Shown: positions 1 through 8,433 of the stretch, piece by piece
Layout: the number at the start of each line of letters is the position of its first letter
Position numbering within the stretch: the stretch's first letter is position 1
Assembly: GCF_017876095.1 (NCBI RefSeq)
Contig: NZ_JAGINM010000024.1
Location: 36,865-100,864, forward strand
Direction of reading: 5' to 3'
Length of the DNA stretch: 64,000 nucleotides
Origin: Azospirillum agricola
Lineage (GTDB): Bacteria; Pseudomonadota; Alphaproteobacteria; Azospirillales; Azospirillaceae
Notes under the pieces: model-generated
What the model saw: only the letters and a program-made list of their open reading frames with translations
Databases searched by the model: none
Told to the model about the DNA's origin: nothing
Made by a program: the position numbers and the translations under genes

Positions 1-1749
1 GTGCGGGCCGGGACGCAGGACCACCACCACGCCGCTGGCCGACAGCAGCGGAAAGCTGCGCAGGGCGCCGTAGCGGTCCTTGGCCAGGAAGCCGCCGGCC
101 TCGCGGGTCTGCGCGTCGTAGAGGCTTTCCGCGTCGGAGCGGAACCGCGCCACCAGATCGGCGAGCCGTGCCAGCACCTCGGCCTCGTCACCGCCGCTGA
201 CGCCCAGGAAGAAGTCGTCGCCGCCGATGTGCCCGGCAAAACAATCGCCCGCATCGGCCGCCAAGGCCGCCGGGGAGGCGGCCGCCGCCCAGGCCTTCAT
301 CCGTTCGCTGAACATCAGGATGGCGCGGTCGCCCTGGCGGAAGCCGAAATTGTCGTTGAACGGCTTGAAGTTGTCGAAATCCAGATAGGCCAGCACATGG
401 CCGCGCGACGGGTCGGCCAGGGCGCCCTCGATGTGGCGGACGATGGCGGCGTTGCCGGGCAGCCGGGTCAGAGGGTTCTGGTCGGTCGCCATGGCGAGGT
501 TGCGCTCGTGCACCAGCCGCAGCAGCGCGCCGCTCGACAGCACCCCGGCGTAGGCGCCGCCCTCGACGATGATGATGCCGTCGCTGGCCGACTCGGCCGA
601 GAAGGCTTCGATCACCTGGTCGAGCGGGGTCGAGATGTCGCAGACCGGCGTCTTGATCACCAGATCGTCCAGCCGATCGCCCAGGCCGCGGTTGCGCAGC
701 AGCTCGCCGCCGAAACGGGAATAGACGAAGCGCTTCAGGTCGCGCTCGCGGATCAGGCCGAGCGGGCGGTCGTGTTCATCGACGATCGGGGCGATGGAGG
801 CGCTGCCGTCGCCCTTGAAATAGTCGAGCAGCTCGGTCTTGCGCGACTCGACGCGCAGCGGCGGCAGCCGCTCGATGACCTCGGACAGCCGGCGGTGCGC
901 CTCGCTGGGCTGGCGGCGGTCGCGCCGGTTCAACTCCTCGACGATGCCGTAGCGGGTGGAGACGCCCGCGAGGTCGGCGCTCGGGCGGGCGATCAGGAAG
1001 CCCTGCGCGAAGTCGCAGCCGAGGTCACGGCAGACGTAGAACTCGCCGGCCGTCTCGATCCCCTCGGCGACGATCTGGATGCCGAGCGCATGGGCGTGGC
1101 CGACCACCGCCCCGACCAGCGCCCGCTTGCGCGCATCGCGGTCGATGCCGTGGATGAAGTAGTGGTCGAGCTTCACATAATCCGGCCGCGCCTCGAACAG
1201 CAGGCGCAGGCCGGCGTGGCCGACGCCGAAATCGTCGATGGCGATGCCCAGCCCGCCGCGCCGGTAGAGGTCGACGGCGGTTTCCACCGCGACCTCGGCC
1301 GGGATCGGGCGCCGCTCGGAAATCTCCAGCGTGATGCCGCTGTACCGCCGCCCGCCGGGCTCATGGGCCAGCCAGGGCGAGCCGGGCCGGCCGACCAGAC
1401 GGGCGTCGAGGTTGAGGAACAGCTTGGCCTCGGCCCAGCCGGCCAGCCCGCGGTAAGCGGCGACCGCCTTGGCATGCAGCGCGGTCTCCACCTCGGCCAG
1501 CGCGCCCGCCGCGTCGGCGGCGTCGAGCAGCTCCGCCGCGTCGGCGAAGGGCGTGCGGTCGAAGCCGCGCAGCAGCGCCTCGTAACCGTGGCAGCGCCCG
1601 TTGCGCAGCTGGACGATGGGCTGGAAGGCGTAGCCCAGGGCGGCGACCGCCACCGGCCAGTCGAAGCGGGGCTTGGATGGCGAGTCGACCAAGCCGCCCG
1701 GCCCCGCCGGGTGGCCGCCTTTCGCCGCATCCATGGAAAGCAAGGTCAT
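1..1749 (-). CDS. EAL-CBS-GGDEF cyclic-di-GMP protein (C-terminus cut by window edge)
   Basis: A predicted dual cyclic-di-GMP turnover protein; 583 codons are visible and the gene runs off the left edge. Domain order is EAL phosphodiesterase (about residues 35-265), a CBS pair (about 285-420) and GGDEF (from about 430). The EAL signature is at 1573-1581, followed by EISER, IDDFGVGHAGL, KLD and AEGIE motifs typical of catalytically competent EAL domains. The cyclase signature is GGDDF (211-225), an accepted active variant. No signal peptide or membrane segment is seen, so it is probably cytoplasmic, with the CBS pair as a likely nucleotide-sensing module (inference). ATG 1749 is the first start after an in-frame stop; ATG 1734 is an alternative. 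Neither has a clear ribosome site. Which activity dominates cannot be told. Confidence 0.9.
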   Translation of the reverse strand, partial: MTLLSMDAAKGGHPAGPGGLVDSPSKPRFDWPVAVAALGYAFQPIVQLRNGRCHGYEALLRGFDRTPFADAAELLDAADAAGALAEVETALHAKAVAAYRGLAGWAEAKLFLNLDARLVGRPGSPWLAHEPGGRRYSGITLEISERRPIPAEVAVETAVDLYRRGGLGIAIDDFGVGHAGLRLLFEARPDYVKLDHYFIHGIDRDARKRALVGAVVGHAHALGIQIVAEGIETAGEFYVCRDLGCDFAQGFLIARPSADLAGVSTRYGIVEELNRRDRRQPSEAHRRLSEVIERLPPLRVESRKTELLDYFKGDGSASIAPIVDEHDRPLGLIRERDLKRFVYSRFGGELLRNRGLGDRLDDLVIKTPVCDISTPLDQVIEAFSAESASDGIIIVEGGAYAGVLSSGALLRLVHERNLAMATDQNPLTRLPGNAAIVRHIEGALADPSRGHVLAYLDFDNFKPFNDNFGFRQGDRAILMFSERMKAWAAAASPAALAADAGDCFAGHIGGDDFFLGVSGGDEAEVLARLADLVARFRSDAESLYDAQTREAGGFLAKDRYGALRSFPLLSASGVVVVLRPGPH

Positions 1750-2051
1750 TGGAAGACCGCCACCCGCTCGTGTCGCACGTGCCCGTCACGCGCCGGAACC
1801 ACAGGTTCAGCGAACATTCGTATCAAATGATCTTTGCGGTTTCGTGACTCCCGCGTGGGTTTTTTCATCAAACCCCGCGCGGGCGAGTGCCCAGCAAGAA
1901 AAGCCCTCAAGGATTGACGCAAGGCAGGAAAAGGCGCCGAAAAGTGGAAGTTCCGTTGCCCGGCCGCCCGTTCGCCTCCATGCGTCTGGAGCGTGGAAAC
2001 CGGGCGGCGGAGTGGCCACCGCCCGCGTTCCACCGACAAGGGAGAGCGAGG
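1750..2051. other. intergenic stretch, no gene recognised
   Basis: About 300 bp between the EAL-GGDEF gene and the micro-ORF at 2052. A TTGACG hexamer lies near 1914-1920 and could be a -35 element for the micro-ORF, but no convincing -10 follows at 16-18 bp. A CCC-GCGT-GGG followed by six T lies near 1850-1865; its stem is too short to call a terminator with confidence. Confidence 0.4.
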
Positions 2052-2123
2052 ATGATGAAGATCCTCAAACTCCTGGTCCTTATCGTGCAGCTGATCAAGG
2101 AAATCCTCGATCTGATGCCGTAA
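2052..2123 (+). CDS. 23-residue hydrophobic micropeptide (toxin-like or membrane-acting)
   Basis: A very short frame coding for a 23-residue peptide that starts MMKILKLLVLIVQ and ends KEILDLMP. It is preceded by a purine-rich ribosome site (GGGAGAGCGAGG) ending directly before the ATG. The composition is mostly Leu/Ile/Val with Lys in the first half and Glu/Asp in the second, so it would form one short amphipathic or membrane-seeking helix. Size and hydrophobicity resemble type I toxins of the Ibs or Fst classes, but no antisense RNA was identified and no homology is claimed. A perfect 8-bp hairpin follows 11 nt after the stop. Supported by ribosome site and composition only. Confidence 0.45.
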   Translation: MMKILKLLVLIVQLIKEILDLMP

Positions 2124-2134
2124 GGGCCGGACCT

Positions 2135-2161
2135 GGGGGCGCGGTCGCGAGCTGCGCCCCC
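2135..2161 (+). terminator. GC-rich hairpin after the micropeptide
   Basis: GGGGGCGC (2135-2142) pairs perfectly with GCGCCCCC (2154-2161) across an 11-nt loop. There is no T-run, so this is a terminator-like or mRNA-stabilising hairpin rather than a textbook intrinsic terminator. Confidence 0.4.
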
Positions 2162-2349
2162 TTGGTCCCCACAGGATATGGGACAGATCCCACGCCGCGC
2201 AAGCGCCTCCCGCCCCCTTCCGCAAACTCCGGTGGCAACAGTGGCGGGCAAAAGGCTGACCCGCGAATCGCATCCTCGTATCGGCGGGGCCGGCTGCGCT
2301 ATAGGAGGGCGCTTCACGGGATGGTTCGGGTCTGCGGGAGGCGAGCGGG

Positions 2350-3927
2350 ATGAAGGTCGGCATCGACATGGGGCGGACGAACGCGGGCGGCGCCGCGACG
2401 CTCGACCTGGAGGAACTGCTGGCGACCCGCCTCCTGGTGCAGGGCAATTCCGGCTCCGGCAAGTCGCACCTGCTGCGCCGCCTGATCGAGCAGAGCGCCC
2501 AGTGGGTCCAGCAGGCGATCATCGACCCGGAGGGCGACTTCGTCACGCTGGCCGAGCGCTTCGGCCATGTCGTGGTGGAGGCCGACGAGCACACCGAAGC
2601 CTCCCTGCAATCCATCGCCGCCCGCGTCCGCCAGCACCGCGTCTCCGTCGTCCTGAACCTGGAGGGGCTGGATTCCGAGATGCAGATGCGGGCCGCCGCC
2701 GCCTTCCTGGGCGGGCTGTTCGACGCCGACCGCGACTGCTGGTACCCGATGCTGGTGGTGGTGGACGAGGCGCAGCTCTTCGCCCCCTCGGCGGCCGGCG
2801 AGGTGTCGGACGAGGCGCGCAAGGTCTCGCTCGGCGCCATGACCAACCTGATGTGCCGGGGCCGCAAGCGCGGGCTGGCCGGGGTGATCGCCACCCAGCG
2901 CCTCGCCAAGCTGGCGAAGAACGTCGCGGCGGAGGCCTCCAATTTTCTGATGGGCCGCACCTTCCTCGACATCGACATGGCGCGCGCCGCCGACCTGCTG
3001 GGCATGGAGCGCCGGCAGGCCGAGATGTTCCGCGACCTGGAGCGCGGCCATTTCATCGCGCTCGGCCCCGCTTTGTCGCGCCGGCCGCTGCCGCTGCGCA
3101 TCGGCACGGTGGAGACGCAAGGCCGCACCGGCAGCCCGACCCTGATCCCGCCGCCCGCCACCCCGACCGAGAACGCCCGCGACCTGATCTTCACCGCCAC
3201 CGACGACGAGCCGGCCCGCTACCCGGTGCGCCGCCCCTCGACCTCGGCCAGCGCCGACCTGATGGCGCAGCTTGCGCGCGGCCGCGCCGCAGCACCACCG
3301 CCGGCCGCCATGGAGGAGGAAACCCCGCTGCCGCTCCCGGAACCGGAGGAGACGGCCGAACAGGCGGCCGAGCGCGAGGCCCGGTACGAGGAGGTGCTGC
3401 GCGAGGTGCTGGCCGATCCGGAAGCGCCCTACCGCCCGATCGCCGTGCTGTACCAGGATTTCCTGGTGCGCTGCCGGGGACGCGGGGTTGACGGCGACCG
3501 TCTGGCCCTGCCCGCCTTCCGCCGCAAGCTGACCGCCGCGCGCGCCGGGGCGGCGGGCGGGACCGGCGACGATCCCGCCTGGGGCAGGGCGCTGGCCGTC
3601 GCCGCCACCCTGACCGAGGACATCCAGCCGGTCTTCCTGCTGCTGGCCCGCGCCGCGCTCGACCACACGCCCTGCCCGTCCGATGCCGAGGTGGCGCGGG
3701 CCTGCGGCAGCCGGTCGAAGGGGCGCGGGCGCCGGCTGCTGACCTACATGGAGCAGCGCGGTTTCATCGCGACGCGCAGCGGGTTGGGCAACACCCGCGC
3801 CATCGGCCTGCCGGCGCTGGGCTGGGAAACCGCGCTGGGCGATCCCAACGCCGATCCCCACGCCAACTCCGATGGGGGCGACGCGACCGGCGGCCCGTCC
3901 GAAGGCGACCTGTTCGCCGCCGGCTGA
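2350..3927 (+). CDS. HerA/FtsK-like P-loop ATPase
   Basis: A 525-aa ATP-binding protein of the HerA-FtsK superfamily (DUF853/DUF87-like). Walker A is GNSGSGKS (residues 32-39) and Walker B is MLVVVDE (134-140), followed by an Arg-rich loop CRGRKRG (169-174) and sensor Gln in ATQR (about 183). The first 270 residues are the motor. The rest is a Pro/Glu-rich linker and a basic C-terminal part that looks like a winged-helix DNA-binding domain (about 440-500). HerA proteins pump or translocate DNA, often with a NurA nuclease; no nuclease gene is adjacent, so its partner and role are unknown. GGGAGG lies about 10 nt before the ATG. It appears to be a single-gene unit. Confidence 0.85.
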   Translation: MKVGIDMGRTNAGGAATLDLEELLATRLLVQGNSGSGKSHLLRRLIEQSAQWVQQAIIDPEGDFVTLAERFGHVVVEADEHTEASLQSIAARVRQHRVSVVLNLEGLDSEMQMRAAAAFLGGLFDADRDCWYPMLVVVDEAQLFAPSAAGEVSDEARKVSLGAMTNLMCRGRKRGLAGVIATQRLAKLAKNVAAEASNFLMGRTFLDIDMARAADLLGMERRQAEMFRDLERGHFIALGPALSRRPLPLRIGTVETQGRTGSPTLIPPPATPTENARDLIFTATDDEPARYPVRRPSTSASADLMAQLARGRAAAPPPAAMEEETPLPLPEPEETAEQAAEREARYEEVLREVLADPEAPYRPIAVLYQDFLVRCRGRGVDGDRLALPAFRRKLTAARAGAAGGTGDDPAWGRALAVAATLTEDIQPVFLLLARAALDHTPCPSDAEVARACGSRSKGRGRRLLTYMEQRGFIATRSGLGNTRAIGLPALGWETALGDPNADPHANSDGGDATGGPSEGDLFAAG

Positions 3928-3943
3928 ATTCCGGCCGACCTCG

Positions 3944-4444
3944 TCACTCCCCCAGAATCCGCTGCATGAGCACGAGGTCGAGCCAGCGGTCGAATTTCCG
4001 GCCGACCTGCCGCAGCCGCCCGGTCTCGACGAAGCCGAAGGCGGCGTGCAGGCGGATCGACGCCTCGTTCCCCGCCTCGATTCCGGCGACCATCACGTGC
4101 TTGCCCTGGCGCGCCGCCTCGTCCAGCAGGGCACCCAGCAGCGCCCGGCCAAGGCCGCGCCCACGCTGCCCGGCGGCGATGTAGATCGAGTTCTCGACGC
4201 TGTGCCGATACCCCTCCCAGGGCCGGAAATCACCGAAGGAGGCGAAGCCGAGAACCGCCCCGCCTCCTTCGGCGACGAGGACGGGGAAGCCCTTCGAGCG
4301 CCGTTCCTCCAGCCAGGCCCGGCGAGTCTCCAGGGTGGCGGGCGTCAGGCTCCACACGGCGGTGGTGTTGAGGATGGCGTCGTTGGTGATGGCGAGGATG
4401 GTTGGGAGATCGGCCTCTTCGGCGGGACGGATGCGGATGCTCAT
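3944..4444 (-). CDS. GNAT N-acetyltransferase of the phosphinothricin / L-amino-acid type
   Basis: A 166-aa single-domain GNAT protein. The N-terminus RIRPAEEADLPTI and the acetyl-CoA loop QRGRGLGRALL (about residues 94-104), with the following NEASIRLHAAFGF and GRKFDRWLDLVLMQ segments, match the YncA/MddA/Pat subgroup. That subgroup acetylates methionine sulfoximine/sulfone or phosphinothricin-like amino acids; the actual substrate cannot be read from sequence. It is divergent from the XRE-cupin regulator at 4509, and the palindrome between them suggests that protein controls it (inference). Confidence 0.88.
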   Translation of the reverse strand: MSIRIRPAEEADLPTILAITNDAILNTTAVWSLTPATLETRRAWLEERRSKGFPVLVAEGGGAVLGFASFGDFRPWEGYRHSVENSIYIAAGQRGRGLGRALLGALLDEAARQGKHVMVAGIEAGNEASIRLHAAFGFVETGRLRQVGRKFDRWLDLVLMQRILGE

Positions 4445-4499
4445 GATGCGGACTTCCGAAGGCGGGGAAGAGATGGCGTTCGCCCCATGAATCCATTAT

Positions 4500-4517
4500 A
4501 GTGGACGAATGTCCACT
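4500..4517. promoter_or_regulatory. palindromic operator overlapping a start codon
   Basis: AGTGGAC (4500-4506), spacer GAAT, GTCCACT (4511-4517): perfect 7-bp arms. The ATG of the XRE-cupin gene (4509) lies inside the palindrome. A TATAGT hexamer at 4497-4502 would place a transcription start at about 4508-4509. The layout fits autorepression by the XRE-cupin protein and control of the divergent acetyltransferase; this is inference from position. Confidence 0.6.
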
Positions 4518-5090
4518 GAATTTGACAACCTCGAACGGCGTCTGGCGGAGCGGATCCGGATCGAGCGGGAAAGGCGCGGCTGGTCGCTCGCCGACCTGTC
4601 CAACCGGTCGGGCGTCTCGCGCGCCATGATCAGCAAGATCGAGCGGGAGGAGAGCAGCCCGACGGCCGCCCTGCTCGGCCGCCTCTCCGCCGCGTTCGGC
4701 GTCACCCTGTCGCAACTGCTGGCCAGCGCCGAAGGGGGCGGGGGGCGACTCGCGCGGCTGGCGGAGCAGGAGCGCTGGACCGACCCGGCGACCGGCTTCC
4801 AGCGGCGCGCCCTGACCCCGCCGGTTCCCGGCGGCGGACCGCTGGAGCTGGTCTGGGGCGACCTGCCGGCGGGGGCGGAGGTCGCCTATCCGGCGGCGGC
4901 CTACCGCATGATCGGCGACCAGCAGATCCTGGTCGTCGAAGGGACGCTGCACTTCCATCAGGGAACGGCGCTCTACGCGATGGCCCCCGGCGACTGCCTG
5001 CGGCTGGGGCCGCCCGAGGATTGCGTCTTCGCCAACCCCGGCCCCGGCCCCTGCCGCTACGTCGTCGCCATCGTCCGGCGCGACCCGTGA
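4509..5090 (+). CDS. XRE-family transcriptional regulator with C-terminal cupin
   Basis: A 193-aa regulator. The N-terminal helix-turn-helix (about residues 15-68; GWSLADLSNRSGVSRAMISK is the HTH core) is followed by a cupin barrel (about 115-190; VAYPAAAYRM, LVVEGTLHFHQG, MAPGDCLRL). This architecture is the SutR/PuuR-like class, which usually senses a small ligand in the cupin and represses adjacent metabolic genes. No Shine-Dalgarno precedes the ATG; the -10-like TATAGT ends only 6 nt upstream, so the mRNA may be leaderless. It is divergent from the acetyltransferase at 3944-4444, with an operator at the shared start region. Confidence 0.87.
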   Translation: MSTEFDNLERRLAERIRIERERRGWSLADLSNRSGVSRAMISKIEREESSPTAALLGRLSAAFGVTLSQLLASAEGGGGRLARLAEQERWTDPATGFQRRALTPPVPGGGPLELVWGDLPAGAEVAYPAAAYRMIGDQQILVVEGTLHFHQGTALYAMAPGDCLRLGPPEDCVFANPGPGPCRYVVAIVRRDP

Positions 5091-5097
5091 CGGGCGC

Positions 5098-5616
5098 TCA
5101 GCTTCCCGTGGTCGGGTCGTTCACCGGCTTGCCCGGAATGCCCCAGCTGCCGACGAAATCCCGCACCCCCGGCACGGCGCCGAGATGGGCGTCCTTCACA
5201 TAGAGGAACCGCTTCGGCCCCAGGTCGTATTCGCTGACGGTGATGCCCTTGGCGCGGCAGCGCTTGATCTCCGCCGCCGTCGCCGGACGGTCCGCCGCCA
5301 CCATGTCGGGATGCTCCAGCCCGACCCCGGCGCAGAAGGCGCGGAAACCCGCTGCCGTGCCGCCCGCCACCAGCCGGGGCCGCGTGTCCGGCCCGCCGCC
5401 GAACTTCGCCGCCGCGTCCTGGACCGGGCCGCGCAGGGCCGGGCTGCCGACGATCCAGATGCCACGCTCCTCCGGCGGCGGGCGCGGGGCCGGGGGCGGG
5501 GTCAGCGCGGCGGTCTGGCGCGGGCTCTCGACGCCGGGAAACTGGCAGCCGCCCAGCAGGGCGGCGGCGGCCAGAGCGGAGGCGAGGAACAGTCTGTGGG
5601 TCACGCCGTGGGTCAT
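5098..5616 (-). CDS. lipoprotein with a PstS-like substrate-binding lobe
   Basis: A 172-aa predicted outer-envelope lipoprotein. The signal peptide ends in lipobox LLGGC (Cys24). After a Pro-rich linker (about 34-54), IWIVGSPALRGPVQDAAAKFG starts a fold resembling the N-lobe of phosphate-binding proteins of the PstS/SphX type, with GGTAAGFRAFCAG and AADRPATAAEIKRCRAKG matching their phosphate-contact regions. It stops where the second lobe would begin, so it is about half the usual length. It may be a scavenger or sensor rather than a full ABC receptor; no pst transporter genes are nearby. GGGAGG precedes ATG 5616, which decides the start over the longer frame to 5718. Confidence 0.7.
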   Translation of the reverse strand: MTHGVTHRLFLASALAAAALLGGCQFPGVESPRQTAALTPPPAPRPPPEERGIWIVGSPALRGPVQDAAAKFGGGPDTRPRLVAGGTAAGFRAFCAGVGLEHPDMVAADRPATAAEIKRCRAKGITVSEYDLGPKRFLYVKDAHLGAVPGVRDFVGSWGIPGKPVNDPTTGS

Positions 5617-5759
5617 GGTGGAACCTCCCGAACCGATGTGTTGGCACGTGTCTTGGGGAGCGCCGGGCTCCCTGCCCATACCGTAACGTCCACCAACACC
5701 GGTCGGACCGCTCGCCATCCATGCGAACTCCGGATAGACTGCCCATTATCAATTCAAGC

Positions 5760-6704
5760 ATGGAATGGTTGGCGATGCCGCTTCCCGATCTCGACATCGA
5801 CGCGCTGCGGGCCTTCGTGACGGTGGCCGAGGCCGGCGGCTTCACCGCGGCGGCCGACCGGCTGGGCCGCACCCAGTCGGCGATCAGCGTCAAGATCAAG
5901 AAGCTGGAGGACATGCTGGGCCGCCGGGTCTTCGACCGCACCAGCCGCTCGCTCGCCATCACCCATGACGGGGAGCTGCTGCTGGGCTACGCCCGCCGGA
6001 TGCTGGAGCTGAACGACGAAACGGTGCGCCGCTTCACCGAACCGGCGGCGGAGGGCGAGCTGCGGCTCGGCGTCGCCGAATATTTCCTGTCGGACCATCT
6101 GCCGCGCGTGCTGCGCCAGTTCGCCAAAATCCACCCGCGCCTGCACATCGACGTGCGCGTCGGCTTGTGCGGCGATCTGGTCGAGGGGCTGGAGTCCGGC
6201 GACCTCGACCTCGTGATCTCGCGCCGCGACGCCGGAGAGACGCGCGGCCGGGCGATCTGGCGGGAACCGCTGCGCTGGGTCGCCGCCCCGACGCTGGAGC
6301 TGTCCCCCGACGCGCCGCTGCCCTTCTGCGCCCTGCCGGCGCCCTGCGTCTTCCGCAACCGTGGGCTGGCGGCGCTCGGCGAGGCCGGCCGGCCCTGGCG
6401 GGTGGTCTACACCAGCGCCAGCGTCATGGGGGTGCAGGCCGCCGTCCGCGCCGGGCTGGGGGTGGCGGTGCTGAGCGAATCCTCGGTGCCCGAGGACGCC
6501 CGCCGGCTCGGCCCCGAGGATGGCCTGCCCGAGCTGGGCGAGGTCGAGATGGCCATCTTCGGCGAGACCCCCCGCAACCGCCGGCTGGCCGAACCGCTGG
6601 TCGGCTTCATCACCGACAGCCTGTCGGCGATGAAACCGCCCCGCTCCTCCCAGGGCCCTTCCCAGGGCCCGACGCTGGTCGCGTCGTCCCAGGAAGCGGC
6701 CTGA
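5760..6704 (+). CDS. LysR-family transcriptional regulator
   Basis: A regulator of about 314 aa. The winged helix-turn-helix (LDIDALRAFVTVAEAGGFTAAA, RTQSAISVKIKKLEDMLG) spans about residues 8-70, and the LysR substrate-binding domain (ELRLGVAEYFLSDHLPRVL onward) about 95-305. The start could be 5721, 5760 or 5775. ATG 5775 (MPLPDLDID) begins just before the conserved domain and has GGAATGG upstream; 5760 is kept as a compromise. The inducer and target genes are unknown. The nearest genes are the divergent lipoprotein (5616) and the convergent dehydrogenase (6720), so neither is an obvious operon target. Confidence 0.88.
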   Translation: MEWLAMPLPDLDIDALRAFVTVAEAGGFTAAADRLGRTQSAISVKIKKLEDMLGRRVFDRTSRSLAITHDGELLLGYARRMLELNDETVRRFTEPAAEGELRLGVAEYFLSDHLPRVLRQFAKIHPRLHIDVRVGLCGDLVEGLESGDLDLVISRRDAGETRGRAIWREPLRWVAAPTLELSPDAPLPFCALPAPCVFRNRGLAALGEAGRPWRVVYTSASVMGVQAAVRAGLGVAVLSESSVPEDARRLGPEDGLPELGEVEMAIFGETPRNRRLAEPLVGFITDSLSAMKPPRSSQGPSQGPTLVASSQEAA

Positions 6705-6719
6705 GCGCGGACTCCGGGC

Positions 6720-7730
6720 TCAGAAGCCGGCGAGGACGATCTTGCCGCGCGCCGTGCCGCTCTCGATCAGCGCGTGCGCCCGGCGCAGGGTCGCCGCGTC
6801 GATCCGGCCGAGCGTCTCGGTCAGCGTCGTGCGCAGCGTCCCGTCATCGACCAGCCGCGACACCTCGGCCAGCAGCGCGCGCTGCTCGGCGATGTCGGCG
6901 GTCTGGAACAGCGAGCGGGTGAACATCAGCTCCCAGTGCAGCGAGACGCTCTTGCGCTTCAGCAGCCGGACATCGATGGGAGCCGGGTCGTCGATCAGGC
7001 CGATGCGGCCCTGCGGCGCCACGATCTCGACCAGGGCGGGGAAATGCCGGTCGGTCGCGTTGGTCGAGAAGACCGCCTCGACACCGCTCAAGCCCAGGGC
7101 GCGGATCTGCTCGGGCATCGCGCCGTTGTGGTCGATCACGTCGTGCGCGCCCAGCTCGCGCACCCAGGCCGCCGTCTCCGGGCGAGACGCGGTGGCGATG
7201 ACGCGGATGTTGGTCAGCTTTCGCGCGAGCTGGATCGCCATCGAGCCGACGCCGCCGGCCCCGCCGACGATCAGCAGCGACCGCCCGTCCTCGCCGCCGC
7301 GCACCAGCCCCAACCGGTCGAACAGCATTTCCCAGGCGGTGATGGCGGTCAGCGGCAGGGCGGCCGCCTCGGCGAAGCCCAGGCTCCTGGGCTTCGGGCC
7401 GGCGATGCGCTCGTCGACCAGATGGAACTCGCTGTTGGTGCCGGGCCGGTCGATGGCGCCGGCATAGAACACCGCGTCGCCCGGCCGGAAGCCGGTGACC
7501 TCCGGCCCGACCGCCTCGACCGTGCCGGCGGCGTCGAAGCCGAGCACCCGCAGGGCACCGTCGGCGGGGGCGACGCCGCCGCGCAGCTTGACGTCGACCG
7601 GGTTGACCGACACCGCCTCCACCCGCACCAGCAGGTCGCGGCCGGTCGGGGTCGGCGTGTCGACAACAATGTCGATCAGGGAATCGGCCTCGGCGATGGG
7701 CAGGGGCCGGTGGTATCCGATGGCCTTCAT
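6720..7730 (-). CDS. zinc-type alcohol dehydrogenase-like quinone oxidoreductase (MDR family)
   Basis: 336 aa. A GroES-like N-lobe (about residues 20-120, VEAVSVNPVDVKLRGG, GFDAAGTVEAVG) precedes a Rossmann NAD(P)-binding lobe (LLIVGGAGGVGSMAIQLARKL, about 150-175). This is the zinc-independent medium-chain dehydrogenase pattern of the zinc-binding alcohol dehydrogenase family protein group: the catalytic Cys/His zinc ligands of true alcohol dehydrogenases are absent. It probably reduces quinones or enones with NADPH; the substrate is unknown. AAGGAAGG upstream supports ATG 7730; the longer frame to 7898 is rejected. Confidence 0.85.
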   Translation of the reverse strand: MKAIGYHRPLPIAEADSLIDIVVDTPTPTGRDLLVRVEAVSVNPVDVKLRGGVAPADGALRVLGFDAAGTVEAVGPEVTGFRPGDAVFYAGAIDRPGTNSEFHLVDERIAGPKPRSLGFAEAAALPLTAITAWEMLFDRLGLVRGGEDGRSLLIVGGAGGVGSMAIQLARKLTNIRVIATASRPETAAWVRELGAHDVIDHNGAMPEQIRALGLSGVEAVFSTNATDRHFPALVEIVAPQGRIGLIDDPAPIDVRLLKRKSVSLHWELMFTRSLFQTADIAEQRALLAEVSRLVDDGTLRTTLTETLGRIDAATLRRAHALIESGTARGKIVLAGF

Positions 7731-7928
7731 GGAACGGAACCTTCCTTCTGTTGAACGGGACGTGCCGATCCGCAGGATGGACCGCTCCACCGGATATCGG
7801 AAATTCATAGTTCTTGTTTCATCGATCCGATTCAACGATCGATCCATTCGGGAAGAGGCGTGGAATAAGCGGGGCGGCGGACGTGTTGTCTCCTGCATGG
7901 CGCTTCCGCCCTTTCAAGGTCCACGACC

Positions 7929-8195
7929 ATGAGCACCGTCCGCGTCGCCCTCCTGTCCTCCCTGCTGCTGTCCCTGACCGGCTGCGTCGCCTACGATCCC
8001 TACGCGGCCTATCCCGCCTACCCGACCTACAGCGCGCCGGTCGTGGTCGCTCCGCCGGTGTACGCGCCGCCGCCGACCGTGGTTTTCCGCGGCCGTTACG
8101 GCTATGGCGGCCCCGGATATGGCCGCGGCTACGGCTATGGACACCGGCATGGCTGGGGCGGACCGCACGGAGGCCACGGCGGACGCTGGCGCTGA
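7929..8195 (+). CDS. small Tyr/Gly/Pro-rich lipoprotein
   Basis: 88 aa with a clear lipoprotein signal (LLLSLTGC, Cys19). The mature part is low complexity: Tyr-Pro-Ala repeats, then a Pro/Val stretch, then Gly-Tyr-Arg-His repeats. It is likely anchored in the outer membrane; function unknown. The His/Gly-rich tail (GHRHGWGGPHGGHGG) could bind metal, but that is only a suggestion. Confidence 0.75.
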   Translation: MSTVRVALLSSLLLSLTGCVAYDPYAAYPAYPTYSAPVVVAPPVYAPPPTVVFRGRYGYGGPGYGRGYGYGHRHGWGGPHGGHGGRWR

Positions 8196-8433
8196 CGCTC
8201 CGCCCGGCGCTCGGGGTGTCATAAATCTATAAACCCACAAGACTGTGTGGAAATGATTCCGCGCAGCATCTTGCGTTTTCCGTCCGGACGCTCCACAGTT
8301 GGCGCGCGCTCCACGCCTGTGGTAAAGATCCGCTTAACAAGCGGAACGAGCAGACACGCGGCCGACGCGCCCCTCTCGACGCCAGCGGGACGCCAACGGC
8401 CGGTCTTTTTCCCGAACCCTCGTGGAAGGACGG
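8196..8433. other. intergenic stretch with a short hairpin
   Basis: About 240 bp, locally AT-rich near 8220-8260. CCGCTT (8330-8335) and AAGCGG (8339-8344) form a 6-bp hairpin with a 3-nt loop. No promoter of the next gene could be fixed with confidence. Confidence 0.4.

Noticed and set aside
1..1830. 609-codon open frame on the plus strand
   Set aside because: It is antisense to the EAL-CBS-GGDEF gene, lacks any domain pattern and has the composition of a shadow frame.
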